Part shown: piece by piece, positions 1 to 7,036 of the stretch | Layout of the letters: each line of letters begins with the position of its first letter | Numbering within the stretch: the stretch's first letter is position 1 | Assembly: GCA_964430365.1 (NCBI GenBank) | Contig: CAYSEU010000015.1 | Coordinates: 1-14,914 of the forward strand | From: JAVEVH01 sp964430365 | GTDB taxonomy: Bacteria; Patescibacteriota; Dojkabacteria; SC72 | Length of the DNA stretch: 14,914 bases | Reading direction: 5' to 3' | Made by a program: the position numbers and the translations under genes | The notes under the pieces: model-generated | Seen by the model: the letters and a program-made list of their open reading frames with translations, nothing else | Database searches by the model: none | Told to the model about the DNA's origin: nothing

Positions 1-681
1 ATTAAACATTACCTCTATGATTTTGTAGATCCTAAAAGTAACTTCACTCTCTTTGAATATCAATTAGCTGTTAAAGATATTCTTACTAGTAAGAGAGGTA
101 TTCCAATATTAGTAGGTGGTAGTGGATTGTACATAGATAGCGTTGTATTCAATTATTTACTAACTAAAAATGATGAGAACAATCTTACTCTTCAAAATAA
201 AAGTATTGAAGAGTTAAAAGAGTTAGCTAAAGATTATCTACCTAGTATGAATGAAAGTGATAGAGAGAATAAGCATAGATTAATTAGAGCTATACAAAGG
301 AAAGGTATTAATCAGAGAAAGGGTAACACATTAGATAATAGATATTTTGTTTTAGATGTTGAGAAAGATATCTTAGAAAGAAGAGTAAAAGACAGAATAG
401 ATAGAATGTTTAGAGATGGTTTACTCAAAGAAAATATCTCTTTACTTGAGAAAGGATATACATATGAAGATAGGGGTATGAATAGTATGGGGTATATTGA
501 GTTTAAGGAGTATTTTGATAACAGAAAAACATTAGAAGAGGTAAAGGAAAATATATATAGGAATAGTATGTCATATATTAAAAGACAATATACTTGGTTT
601 AAGAGAAACAAAAATAGTATATGGGTAAATAACGAAAAAGATATATATTACGAAGCTTCAAATTTCATTTTAAAGGAGTAA
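1..681 (+). CDS. miaA: tRNA dimethylallyltransferase MiaA (5'-truncated)
   Basis: MiaA transfers a dimethylallyl group to N6 of A37 in tRNAs reading UNN codons. The frame is open from base 1 and gives 226 residues; the family is about 300, so roughly 80 N-terminal residues including the P-loop lie outside the window. Visible family features are the segment PILVGGSGLYIDSV (canonical VGGTGLY), the RENKHRLIRAIQRK block (canonical NxRRxxRALE) and the C-terminal SYIKRQYTWFKRN block (canonical YAKRQxTWFR). A TTG at 127 lies inside the VGGSGLY motif and cannot be the start. The last 34 nt overlap the convergent thpR gene, so no transcription terminator separates the two. Identification is firm; completeness cannot be judged. 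Confidence 0.93.
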   Translation: MKHYLYDFVDPKSNFTLFEYQLAVKDILTSKRGIPILVGGSGLYIDSVVFNYLLTKNDENNLTLQNKSIEELKELAKDYLPSMNESDRENKHRLIRAIQRKGINQRKGNTLDNRYFVLDVEKDILERRVKDRIDRMFRDGLLKENISLLEKGYTYEDRGMNSMGYIEFKEYFDNRKTLEEVKENIYRNSMSYIKRQYTWFKRNKNSIWVNNEKDIYYEASNFILKE

Positions 682-1208
682 TCTCCCTCCTTACTCTCTA
701 TTAAATATATTGTATCTACAGTAAACTCAATCTCTCCTAAATTTAATTTCTTAGATACCCTAGATATATCCTTCGCTATATTCCTGTACTCCTCTTGAGA
801 TAGATCTTTACTAATTCTTCCAATAGTTAGATGAGGTACAAACATAGTAGTATCTTTTCCCCCTAATTTATTTCTTAATTGTAAAAGTAACTCTCTCATT
901 TCCTCTCCCCCATCCTTTAATTCTAAATATACTAACTCTTTGTAGTTTCTAGATATACCTACTTTTACGGTAGCAAATGAGATACTAATTTTAGGGATAT
1001 GTACCTTCTTCATTTTCCTTCCTAGAAGGAATTTACTTAATATGGAGAATCTTTCACCTAAGTAATATAAACTAATATGAAATGTTTTAGGTTTAACCCA
1101 TCTAACAGGAATACCGAAATCATCAAACATCATCCCTATCTCTCCTATTACCTTCCCTATTTTGTATTTAGATTCTTTTTCTGGAATAAAGCCTAGAAAG
1201 TAACTCAT
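648..1208 (-). CDS. thpR: RNA 2',3'-cyclic phosphodiesterase / 2'-5' RNA ligase-like (2H family)
   Basis: This is a 186-aa protein of the 2H phosphoesterase superfamily, which hydrolyses or ligates 2',3'-cyclic and 2'-5' RNA ends. The two diagnostic HxS/T motifs are present: H44-I-S46 in KTFHISLYYLG and H126-L-T128 in FVPHLTIGRI. Length matches the ThpR/LigT group (about 175-190 aa). The ATG lies 3 nt after the serS stop codon, so translation is probably coupled to serS in one operon. The 3' end runs 34 nt into convergent miaA. The natural RNA substrate of bacterial ThpR proteins is unclear, so the precise reaction is not assigned. Confidence 0.88.
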   Translation of the reverse strand: MSYFLGFIPEKESKYKIGKVIGEIGMMFDDFGIPVRWVKPKTFHISLYYLGERFSILSKFLLGRKMKKVHIPKISISFATVKVGISRNYKELVYLELKDGGEEMRELLLQLRNKLGGKDTTMFVPHLTIGRISKDLSQEEYRNIAKDISRVSKKLNLGEIEFTVDTIYLIESKEGDYSFKMKFEAS

Positions 1209-1211
1209 ATA

Positions 1212-2486
1212 TTACTTCTTCTCTATTTTATCTATACCCATATACTTCTGTAATACCTGAGGAATAAGTAAGGAACCATCCCCTTGTTGATATGTTTCGA
1301 TAAGGGCAACCATTAATCTACTAGTAGCTAAACCAGAAGCATTTAAGGTACTCATATACTCTGTTTTCTCTCCCTTACTCGGCCTATACCTCATATTGCC
1401 TCTTCTAGATTGATACTCACGGACATTGGATATAGAGCTAACTTCATAGTATTGACCAATTGCAGGAAGCCATACTTCAATATCATATGTTCTAGCAGCA
1501 CCTGCGGAACAATCTCCTGCTGCTAATTTACTAATTCTGTAATGTAGACCTAACCCCTCTACTAACCTCTCTGCTTTAGTTACTAATTCATCGAATGCTT
1601 TCTCGCTACCTTCCTTTGTAGTAAATTGATACATTTCTACTTTGTTAAATTGATGTACTCTAATTAATCCTTTCTCATTAGCTCTATAACTACCGGCCTC
1701 TCTTCTATAGCAGGGAGTATATGCAAAGTATTTTTTAGGTAAATCTCTCTCATCCAATATTTCATCTCTAAATAGGTTGGTAAGGGATGTTTCTGAGGTA
1801 GGTATTAAAAATTGATTCTCTTCTTTTAACCAATATACATCATCCTTAAACTTAGGAAGTTGACCAGCTGTATACCCAGACTCCTCCCCTACTATATGTG
1901 GAGGTAAAATCATCTCATACCCATCTTCAATATGTTCGTCTATAAAGTAGTTAAGTAGTGCCCATTCTAATCTAGCACCCATACCTGTATACATTGAGAA
2001 ATTGTTACCTGAGAGTTTAGTGGCTCTATCAAAATCAAATAGTTTTAACTCTTTACCAATCTCTACATGATCCTTTATCTCAAATTTAAATTCTGGTTTT
2101 TCACCTACTATCTTAATAACGGTATTTGATTCTTTCTCTCCTGCTACTACATCTTCATCAGGTATATTAGGTAGTACCTCTATTAACTTTGTTAGTTTAT
2201 TATCAACTCCAGATAGTTCACTCTCTAATTCTTTTACTTTAGATGATAGTACTTTGAGCTCTGATATTAAGGTATTAAACTCATCACTACCTTTTTGAGT
2301 GTTAGCCATCCTATCATTGAAGCTGTTTTGCTGTGCTCTTTTTCCTTCAAACTCTTTAAGAAGTTCTCGTTTCCTTTCATACAAACTTACTATCTCATCA
2401 AAGTGTAAATCTTCCTTAGCCATTCTCTTTAACAAACCTCTTTCTACTACCTCTCTCTCCTCTACTATTCTTTTAATATCTATCAT
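1212..2486 (-). CDS. serS: Serine--tRNA ligase
   Basis: This is a 424-aa class II synthetase that charges tRNA-Ser (and tRNA-Sec where present). Residues 1-105 form the long antiparallel coiled-coil arm rich in E/K/L that grips the tRNA-Ser variable arm. The catalytic core follows: the serine-binding TxE-type motif at 230-233 (PTSET), motif 2 at about 258-284 (PCYRREAGSYRANEKGLIR, with Arg261/262) and motif 3 at 381-412 (NASGLATSRLMVALIETYQ). Length and order are normal. The ATG at 2486 has no clear SD but sits about 28 nt downstream of the predicted start site of a good sigma-70-like promoter at 2522-2550. It is the first gene of a serS-thpR operon. Confidence 0.97.
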   Translation of the reverse strand: MIDIKRIVEEREVVERGLLKRMAKEDLHFDEIVSLYERKRELLKEFEGKRAQQNSFNDRMANTQKGSDEFNTLISELKVLSSKVKELESELSGVDNKLTKLIEVLPNIPDEDVVAGEKESNTVIKIVGEKPEFKFEIKDHVEIGKELKLFDFDRATKLSGNNFSMYTGMGARLEWALLNYFIDEHIEDGYEMILPPHIVGEESGYTAGQLPKFKDDVYWLKEENQFLIPTSETSLTNLFRDEILDERDLPKKYFAYTPCYRREAGSYRANEKGLIRVHQFNKVEMYQFTTKEGSEKAFDELVTKAERLVEGLGLHYRISKLAAGDCSAGAARTYDIEVWLPAIGQYYEVSSISNVREYQSRRGNMRYRPSKGEKTEYMSTLNASGLATSRLMVALIETYQQGDGSLLIPQVLQKYMGIDKIEKK

Positions 2487-2521
2487 CTATATACTGTAAA
2501 AATATTATATCTGTTACCCTT

Positions 2522-2550
2522 ATTATATTCTCTCTATATTCTGTTATCAA
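2522..2550 (-). promoter_or_regulatory. Predicted sigma-70 promoter of serS
   Basis: Read on the minus strand, TTGATA (2545-2550) is separated by exactly 17 nt from a perfect TATAAT (2522-2527). Transcription would start near 2515, giving a leader of about 28 nt. A second TATAAT at 2504-2509 (minus) lacks a comparable -35. The -35 box is 5 nt from the first GGGACAGACCT repeat unit. Confidence 0.7.
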
Positions 2551-2555
2551 TACGA

Positions 2556-2727
2556 GGGACAGACCTGGGACAGACCTCATCTTTTGCCAAAAGTACAAGA
2601 TATATTGGCAATACTTCTCGCATATTCAATGTTTTTTCTTTACTAAAATGGAAGGTTTAGCGAAAAAGATTGCAGTAATATCAATATTTTTTGGCAAAAA
2701 AAGGGGGACAGACCTAGGACAGACCTT
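2556..2727. repeat. Compact repeat element: tandem 11-mer pairs flanking a large imperfect hairpin
   Basis: GGGACAGACCT occurs twice in perfect tandem at 2556-2577. It recurs as a tandem pair with one substitution at 2705-2726 in the same orientation. Between the pairs lies an imperfect inverted repeat: TTTTGCCAAAA (2582-2592) pairs perfectly with TTTTGGCAAAA (2689-2699). In register and without gaps, GATAT 2599-2603 pairs with 2678-2682, GCAAT 2608-2612 with 2669-2673, and TCGC 2618-2621 with 2660-2663, leaving a loop of about 38 nt. The element ends just before the DHH gene. It looks like a small non-autonomous mobile or REP-like element; I see no intact gene inside it. What is seen is the repeat structure; mobility is inference. 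Confidence 0.75.
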
Positions 2728-2736
2728 CTACATATC

Positions 2737-2745
2737 TGATATACT
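2737..2745 (+). promoter_or_regulatory. Possible extended -10 promoter for the DHH gene
   Basis: TG-A-TATACT (2737-2745) matches an extended -10 box and lies 7 nt before the ATG at 2753. Transcription would start at about the A of the ATG, giving a leaderless mRNA. It lies immediately right of the repeat element. No convincing -35 is visible, so this rests on a short AT-rich match. Confidence 0.4.
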
Positions 2746-2752
2746 GGAAGAT

Positions 2753-3781
2753 ATGAAAAAAGAGTATAGGAAGTTACACAGTTTGATAAAAAAATCCCAA
2801 AATATATTGATTCTTACACATAAAGGACCAGACTTTGATGCTTTTGCCAGTGGTTTAATATTAAAGAAATTTCTTAATACTTACTACCCTAAAAAAACGG
2901 TAACCTTTAAAGCTAGGCAATCTCCTACACAAAATATTCCCTTTATGCATGAAATACAGATAGCTAGTAAGTTAGATGATACGAATGAGGAGTTAATAAT
3001 ATTAACAGATTCATCCGGGTGGGATATGTGTATTACAAACCAAGATACAATACACTTAACCACAAAAGCTAAGATAGGAATAATCGATCATCATGACACA
3101 ATAGAGAGTAAAGCTGATGTTACCATTAACAACAATATGAGCTCTGCTACAGAACAGGTATTAGATTTCTGTATTAAGGTAAAAAGTAATTACAAGATTA
3201 CAAAAGAAATTTCGGAGTTAGGACAGATAGGGATAATTGCAGATACAGGCAGGTTTCTGTATGAGAATGCTAAACCTCATACCTATGAATTAATGGCTAA
3301 GTTAAGAGAGGTCTATGAATTAGATATAGAGGATTTTGAGTATAGGAATACGAAGTTACCTGTAGATTCACTATTACCAATAAAGATATATATACAAAAT
3401 ATACATATTCAAAAAGATATGTCATTTACATATCTTACTAACAAAGATATTAAAGATTTTGGACTAACTAAAACAGGTATAAATAATGCACAGATGTTTT
3501 TAAGAGATAATATAATTAGAAATATACAGGGAGTACATTGGGGCTTTATTGCCAAACCATCATACTTAGCAGAAAACGAATGGTATGTATCCTTTAGAAG
3601 TACAAAGGGATATCAACAGGTAGATAAAATAGCTGAAGCTTTAAATGGAGGTGGTCATCAATACTCATCTGCATGTAAGGTAAAAGCAAGTGATGGAGAT
3701 GAAGCTAGTAGAATAGTGTTAGAAACAATAACTAAAATATTGAGTACTACTCCTTCTTCCTCTCCTTCTCCAACTCCTTAA
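2753..3781 (+). CDS. DHH-family phosphoesterase (NrnA / RecJ-like nano-RNase)
   Basis: This is a 342-aa DHH/DHHA1 protein. Members of this group (NrnA) degrade 2-5-nt RNA oligos and dephosphorylate pAp using Mn2+. Visible motifs, numbered from Met 2753, are THKGPDFDA (H23, D27, D29), ILTDSSGWD (D86), IIDHHDT (DHH, 112-114), GIIADTGRFLYEN (motif IV) and the DHHA1 signature ALNGGGHQYSSA (299-302). The frame stays open to ATG 2648, but those 35 extra residues only translate the repeat element (GGGACAGACC gives RGTDLGQTF), and the family starts near the first helix. I therefore place the start at 2753. The Pro/Ser tail (TTPSSSPSPTP) is the antisense of the Lys/Glu tail of the convergent gene, with which it overlaps by 35 nt. 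A close relative of RecJ is a less likely alternative. Confidence 0.88.
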   Translation: MKKEYRKLHSLIKKSQNILILTHKGPDFDAFASGLILKKFLNTYYPKKTVTFKARQSPTQNIPFMHEIQIASKLDDTNEELIILTDSSGWDMCITNQDTIHLTTKAKIGIIDHHDTIESKADVTINNNMSSATEQVLDFCIKVKSNYKITKEISELGQIGIIADTGRFLYENAKPHTYELMAKLREVYELDIEDFEYRNTKLPVDSLLPIKIYIQNIHIQKDMSFTYLTNKDIKDFGLTKTGINNAQMFLRDNIIRNIQGVHWGFIAKPSYLAENEWYVSFRSTKGYQQVDKIAEALNGGGHQYSSACKVKASDGDEASRIVLETITKILSTTPSSSPSPTP

Positions 3782-4091
3782 CCTTCCACATAAATATCCT
3801 ACTTCTATCCTTTGCATGAGGGTAATCTATTGCAAAACTGTATGCCTTTTCTAGTATTACTCTTGGTTTCTCTTTAGCCCATTTAATATACATAGTTACT
3901 CTTTTGGTATCTCCTAATTTACCTGCTAATTGTAGTCCGTAATACTGATACTCCCTAGATATATACTTATGCTTATCATTAATAATGACTTTCTTTCTTG
4001 AAAACTGCTCAGTATTAAATAACTCCTTTTGAACTTTGGAATCTTTCTCCTTCTCTGTTAATTTTGAGAGTAAATCCTTAAGAGATTCCAT
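3747..4091 (-). CDS. Conserved-looking small protein, function unknown
   Basis: This is a 114-aa, highly charged, soluble protein without signal peptide or membrane segment. I do not recognise an assigned family. The N-terminal third is rich in K/E and probably coiled or disordered. The core (about residues 45-105) has a compact pattern, YYGLQLAGKLGD followed by YIKWAKEKPRVILEKAYSF, ending in a YPHAKDRSRIFMWKVKEL block. From memory, similar short proteins recur in Patescibacteria, but I cannot verify this. It lies 17 nt downstream of lysS on the same strand and is probably in its operon. Its last 12 codons overlap the DHH gene on the opposite strand; the coding potential of the core shows it is real. 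Confidence 0.72.
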   Translation of the reverse strand: MESLKDLLSKLTEKEKDSKVQKELFNTEQFSRKKVIINDKHKYISREYQYYGLQLAGKLGDTKRVTMYIKWAKEKPRVILEKAYSFAIDYPHAKDRSRIFMWKVKELEKERKKE

Positions 4092-4108
4092 ATATATTTT
4101 TTAAAATA

Positions 4109-5635
4109 TTACTCTTTTTTCTTTTTACTCTTAGGAAGAATATCCTCATATATCTTTTGAGTAGAGTGTTCTAATTCTGATCTCATTTGAGGGAAGAATG
4201 TACCCTCCCTACCTGAGATATCTTCCATAAACCAGAATATCCTCTCACTCTGACCATATCCACTTGTAGGTGGCATACCGTACTCCAACATCTCTACAAA
4301 ATCTATATCTAACATCTGTGCTTCTTCATCTCCCTGCTCTCTTAATCTCTGCTGCTCTTTAAATCTCTCTAACTGATCTAATGGGTCATTTATCTCAGAG
4401 TATCCATTACCTAATTCACTACCTGCAATTATTACCTGGAATCTTTCTGTCAACCTACTATCATCTTCTCTTGATTTGGCTAAAGGAGATACAAACATAG
4501 GGTGGTTTACTAAAAATGCTGGACCAGATACCTTAGCTCTAATTACCTTCCACATATTATCTATTATCCTATTCCTATTCATATCACCATCTACCTCGAT
4601 ATTGTTCTCTTTGAGTGCTTTCTCTAATTTTTCATCTGAGTCTTCAAATATATCTACATTGAAATTCTTTTTAATAGCTTCTGCAAAATCTATCTCTTCC
4701 CATTCATCTGCTAGATCAAATGTATGACCTCTCGTTGTAAACTTAGTTTTACCATACACCCTATTAGCAATCTCTAAGAAAAGTTCTTTAACCAATTTCA
4801 TATTGTCCCTATAATTGGCATATGCCCAATACCATTCAATATCGTAGTATTCTTGTAGATGTTCATCATCCATACCCTCATTTCTAAAGTTAGGACCAAA
4901 TGTATATATCTTTTCTAATCCTCCCCCTATTAATCTCTTCTGATATAGCTCTGTAGATATTCTTAAGTAAAGATCAATATTTAGAGCATTGTGATGTGTA
5001 ATGAAAGGTTTAGCATCTGCACCACCTGTTACTGTTTCTAATACAGGTACTTCTACTTCCATAAAGCCATTCTTTTTTAAAAATTCTCTTTGTACTTCCC
5101 AGAACTTAGCCTTTCTTTCAAAGAGTTTAATATTCTCTTCATTAATAACTAGATCTAGATATCTTCTTCTAAACTTCTGCTCTTTGTTTTTTAAATTCCT
5201 AGGTATTGGTCTAAGAGATTTAGTTAAGAGCTTTACATTTTTAGAAAGTACAGATATTTCACCTGTCTTACTCTTACTAATCTCCCCTCTTACTTCTATA
5301 AAGTCTGCTAGGTCGAGAAGATCTAGATTCTCCCAACTTAAAGAATCTTTATCCTGCTCTAACCAATCACTTTTTACTATGATTTGTATACTACCTGACT
5401 GATCCTTAATATCTGCGAATATTAATTTACCATGTGTTCTCCATCCAACTATCCTACCAGCTACTGTATGTACCTTACCTTCGTACTTTTCGAAATCGTT
5501 CTTAATCGTTCCAACACCTATATCCCTATTAGATTTAGCAGGGTATGGATTAATACCTAAGCTTTTAATCTTTTCTAATTTTTCTAGTCTAATCTTTCTT
5601 TGACCAATGAGATTACTTTTTAAAGAGTCCTCCAT
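4109..5635 (-). CDS. lysS: Lysine--tRNA ligase, class II
   Basis: This is a 508-aa class II synthetase that charges tRNA-Lys. Residues about 55-135 form the OB-fold anticodon-binding domain (VHTVAGRIVGWRTHGKLIFA). Motif 2 is at 249-272 (NFRNEGMDDEHLQEYYDIEW), and the LGNGYSEINDP block at 408-418 is the conserved GxGYxELNDP region. Motif 3 (457-485) reads SGYGQSERIFWFMED followed by GREGTFFPQMR. It keeps the conserved Arg465 and the final FPxMR but differs from the usual GxGIDRLVM..IRDVILFP. Length is normal. A lysine-rich C-terminal tail (SKKKKE) ends it. There is no SD before the ATG; a promoter with an extended -10 lies at 5668-5676. Confidence 0.96.
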   Translation of the reverse strand: MEDSLKSNLIGQRKIRLEKLEKIKSLGINPYPAKSNRDIGVGTIKNDFEKYEGKVHTVAGRIVGWRTHGKLIFADIKDQSGSIQIIVKSDWLEQDKDSLSWENLDLLDLADFIEVRGEISKSKTGEISVLSKNVKLLTKSLRPIPRNLKNKEQKFRRRYLDLVINEENIKLFERKAKFWEVQREFLKKNGFMEVEVPVLETVTGGADAKPFITHHNALNIDLYLRISTELYQKRLIGGGLEKIYTFGPNFRNEGMDDEHLQEYYDIEWYWAYANYRDNMKLVKELFLEIANRVYGKTKFTTRGHTFDLADEWEEIDFAEAIKKNFNVDIFEDSDEKLEKALKENNIEVDGDMNRNRIIDNMWKVIRAKVSGPAFLVNHPMFVSPLAKSREDDSRLTERFQVIIAGSELGNGYSEINDPLDQLERFKEQQRLREQGDEEAQMLDIDFVEMLEYGMPPTSGYGQSERIFWFMEDISGREGTFFPQMRSELEHSTQKIYEDILPKSKKKKE

Positions 5636-5667
5636 TTATATATTTCTACAATTTATTCTATCCCCAA

Positions 5668-5676
5668 ATTATATCA
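5668..5676 (-). promoter_or_regulatory. lysS promoter (extended -10)
   Basis: On the minus strand TG-A-TATAAT occupies 5676 to 5668, a perfect extended -10. The start site would be near 5661, giving a leader of about 26 nt to the lysS ATG at 5635. No good -35 is visible, as is typical for extended -10 promoters. It forms one half of an imperfect inverted repeat with the glyS promoter. Confidence 0.6.
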
Positions 5677-5686
5677 CAACGAAAAA

Positions 5687-5715
5687 TTACATCTAGAAAG
5701 GAGATGATGTATAAT
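5687..5715 (+). promoter_or_regulatory. glyS promoter
   Basis: A perfect TATAAT (5710-5715) is preceded by a weak -35 TTACAT (5687-5692) at 17 nt spacing. The start site would be near 5722, about 20 nt before the ATG. A second TATACT (5732-5737) lies only 6 nt before the ATG and could drive a leaderless transcript. Confidence 0.55.
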
Positions 5716-5743
5716 TGGGGGATTAAGATAATATACTTTAAAG

Positions 5744-7036
5744 ATGTCAGAGGATATTTTACAAAAGATTACAGCATTAACAAAAAGAAGAGGAATAATA
5801 TTTCCTAATTCAGAGATATATGGTGGTATAGGAGGTTTTTACGATTACGGACCAGTGGGTGTAGAAATGAAAAACAATCTTAAGAGGTACTGGTGGAAGA
5901 ATATTGTAGATATGAGAGAGAATGTTGTAGGTATAGATGGAACAATAATTACACATCCAAAGGTATGGGAGGCATCAGGGCATCTCACAGGCTTTGCTGA
6001 TGAGGTAGTTGAGTGTAAAAAGTGTCATCAGAGATTTAGACCAGAAGATATTGATAAGAAGTGTCCTAAGTGTGGAAGTACAGAATTTACTGATTCAAGA
6101 AAGTACAATATGTTGTTTAAAACAGAGGTGGGGGTACTTGAGGGGGAGAAGATGGATGCATATTTAAGAGGGGAAGCATGTCAGAATATATATTTGAATT
6201 TTAAGAGTGTTTTAGATTCTACTAGACAACAGATTCCATTTGGTATTGCACAGATTGGCAAGGCTTTTAGGAATGAGGTAACCCCCAACAAGCTAACCTA
6301 TAGAACGAGGGAGTTTGAGCAGTGGGATTTACAATATTTTGTTCATCCAGATGATATGGATAAATGGTTTGGGTATTGGAAAGAGGAGAGGATGAGATTC
6401 TATAAAGGGTTGTATAGGAAGACAGAGAATTTGAGATTTTTTGAACATCCTAAGGAGAAGCTAGTCTTCTATGCTAAGAAAGCCTTTGATATTGAATATA
6501 ATACACCATGGGGTTGGTCTGAAAATGAGGGTATACACTGGAGAGGAGATTACGATCTAACACAGCATGGAAAGTTTTCTAAAAAAGATTTGTCATATAC
6601 TAATCCTCAAACAAATGAAAAATATATACCTTGGATTGTAGAGACATCTGGTGGAGTAGATAGGACACTGTTCTTCTTACTTTTGGATGCATATGAGGAG
6701 GAAGACCTAGGGGATGGTAATAGTAGAACTGTCCTTAAGATTAACAGAGATATTGCAGCATACAAAGCCGCTATATTTCCTTTGGTTAGTAACAAAGAGG
6801 AGATTGTCAACAAGGGTAGAGATATATTTAGTATGTTAGTGGAGAATAATAAGGTTGTATGGGATGATAGAGGGAATATTGGTAAAAGATATAGATATCA
6901 AGATGAGATAGGTACTCCTTACTGTATTACTATTGATTACGAAACATTGGAAAACAATACTGTAACAGTAAGAGATAGGGATACAATGAAACAGGAGAGA
7001 GTTAAGATAGAGGATTTACAATCAGCTATCAATTAA
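5744..7036 (+). CDS. glyQS: Glycine--tRNA ligase, dimeric (eukaryote/archaeal-like) type
   Basis: This is a 430-aa class II GlyRS of the alpha2 type, not the GlyQ/GlyS tetramer. Features in order: GGIGGFYDYGPVG (motif 1 region, 27-39); a zinc-ribbon-like insertion with C91-x2-C94 and C107-x2-C110; motif 2 at about 163-178 (IPFGIAQIGKAFRNEV); YRTREFEQWD (186-195), the conserved EF/REFxQ element; motif 3 at 300-307 (ETSGGVDR); and a C-terminal anticodon-binding domain (about 335-425). The usual LRPETAQGIFxNF element is replaced by LRGEACQNIYLNF (141-153), a variant I associate with CPR enzymes. Its stop overlaps the convergent Gre-like gene by 4 nt. There is no SD. Confidence 0.95.
   Translation: MSEDILQKITALTKRRGIIFPNSEIYGGIGGFYDYGPVGVEMKNNLKRYWWKNIVDMRENVVGIDGTIITHPKVWEASGHLTGFADEVVECKKCHQRFRPEDIDKKCPKCGSTEFTDSRKYNMLFKTEVGVLEGEKMDAYLRGEACQNIYLNFKSVLDSTRQQIPFGIAQIGKAFRNEVTPNKLTYRTREFEQWDLQYFVHPDDMDKWFGYWKEERMRFYKGLYRKTENLRFFEHPKEKLVFYAKKAFDIEYNTPWGWSENEGIHWRGDYDLTQHGKFSKKDLSYTNPQTNEKYIPWIVETSGGVDRTLFFLLLDAYEEEDLGDGNSRTVLKINRDIAAYKAAIFPLVSNKEEIVNKGRDIFSMLVENNKVVWDDRGNIGKRYRYQDEIGTPYCITIDYETLENNTVTVRDRDTMKQERVKIEDLQSAIN

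Noticed and set aside
2556..2726. CRISPR-like array from the GGGACAGACCT repeats
   Set aside because: Only two tandem pairs, no regular spacers, no cas gene; the centre is a palindrome, not a spacer.
2648..2752. In-frame ATG at 2648 as the start of the DHH gene
   Set aside because: The 35 added residues translate the repeat element and hairpin, have no family similarity, and would place a promoter-like box inside the gene.
4476..5402. Plus-strand frames across lysS
   Set aside because: Ser/Leu-rich antisense readings of a conserved synthetase gene with no start signals.
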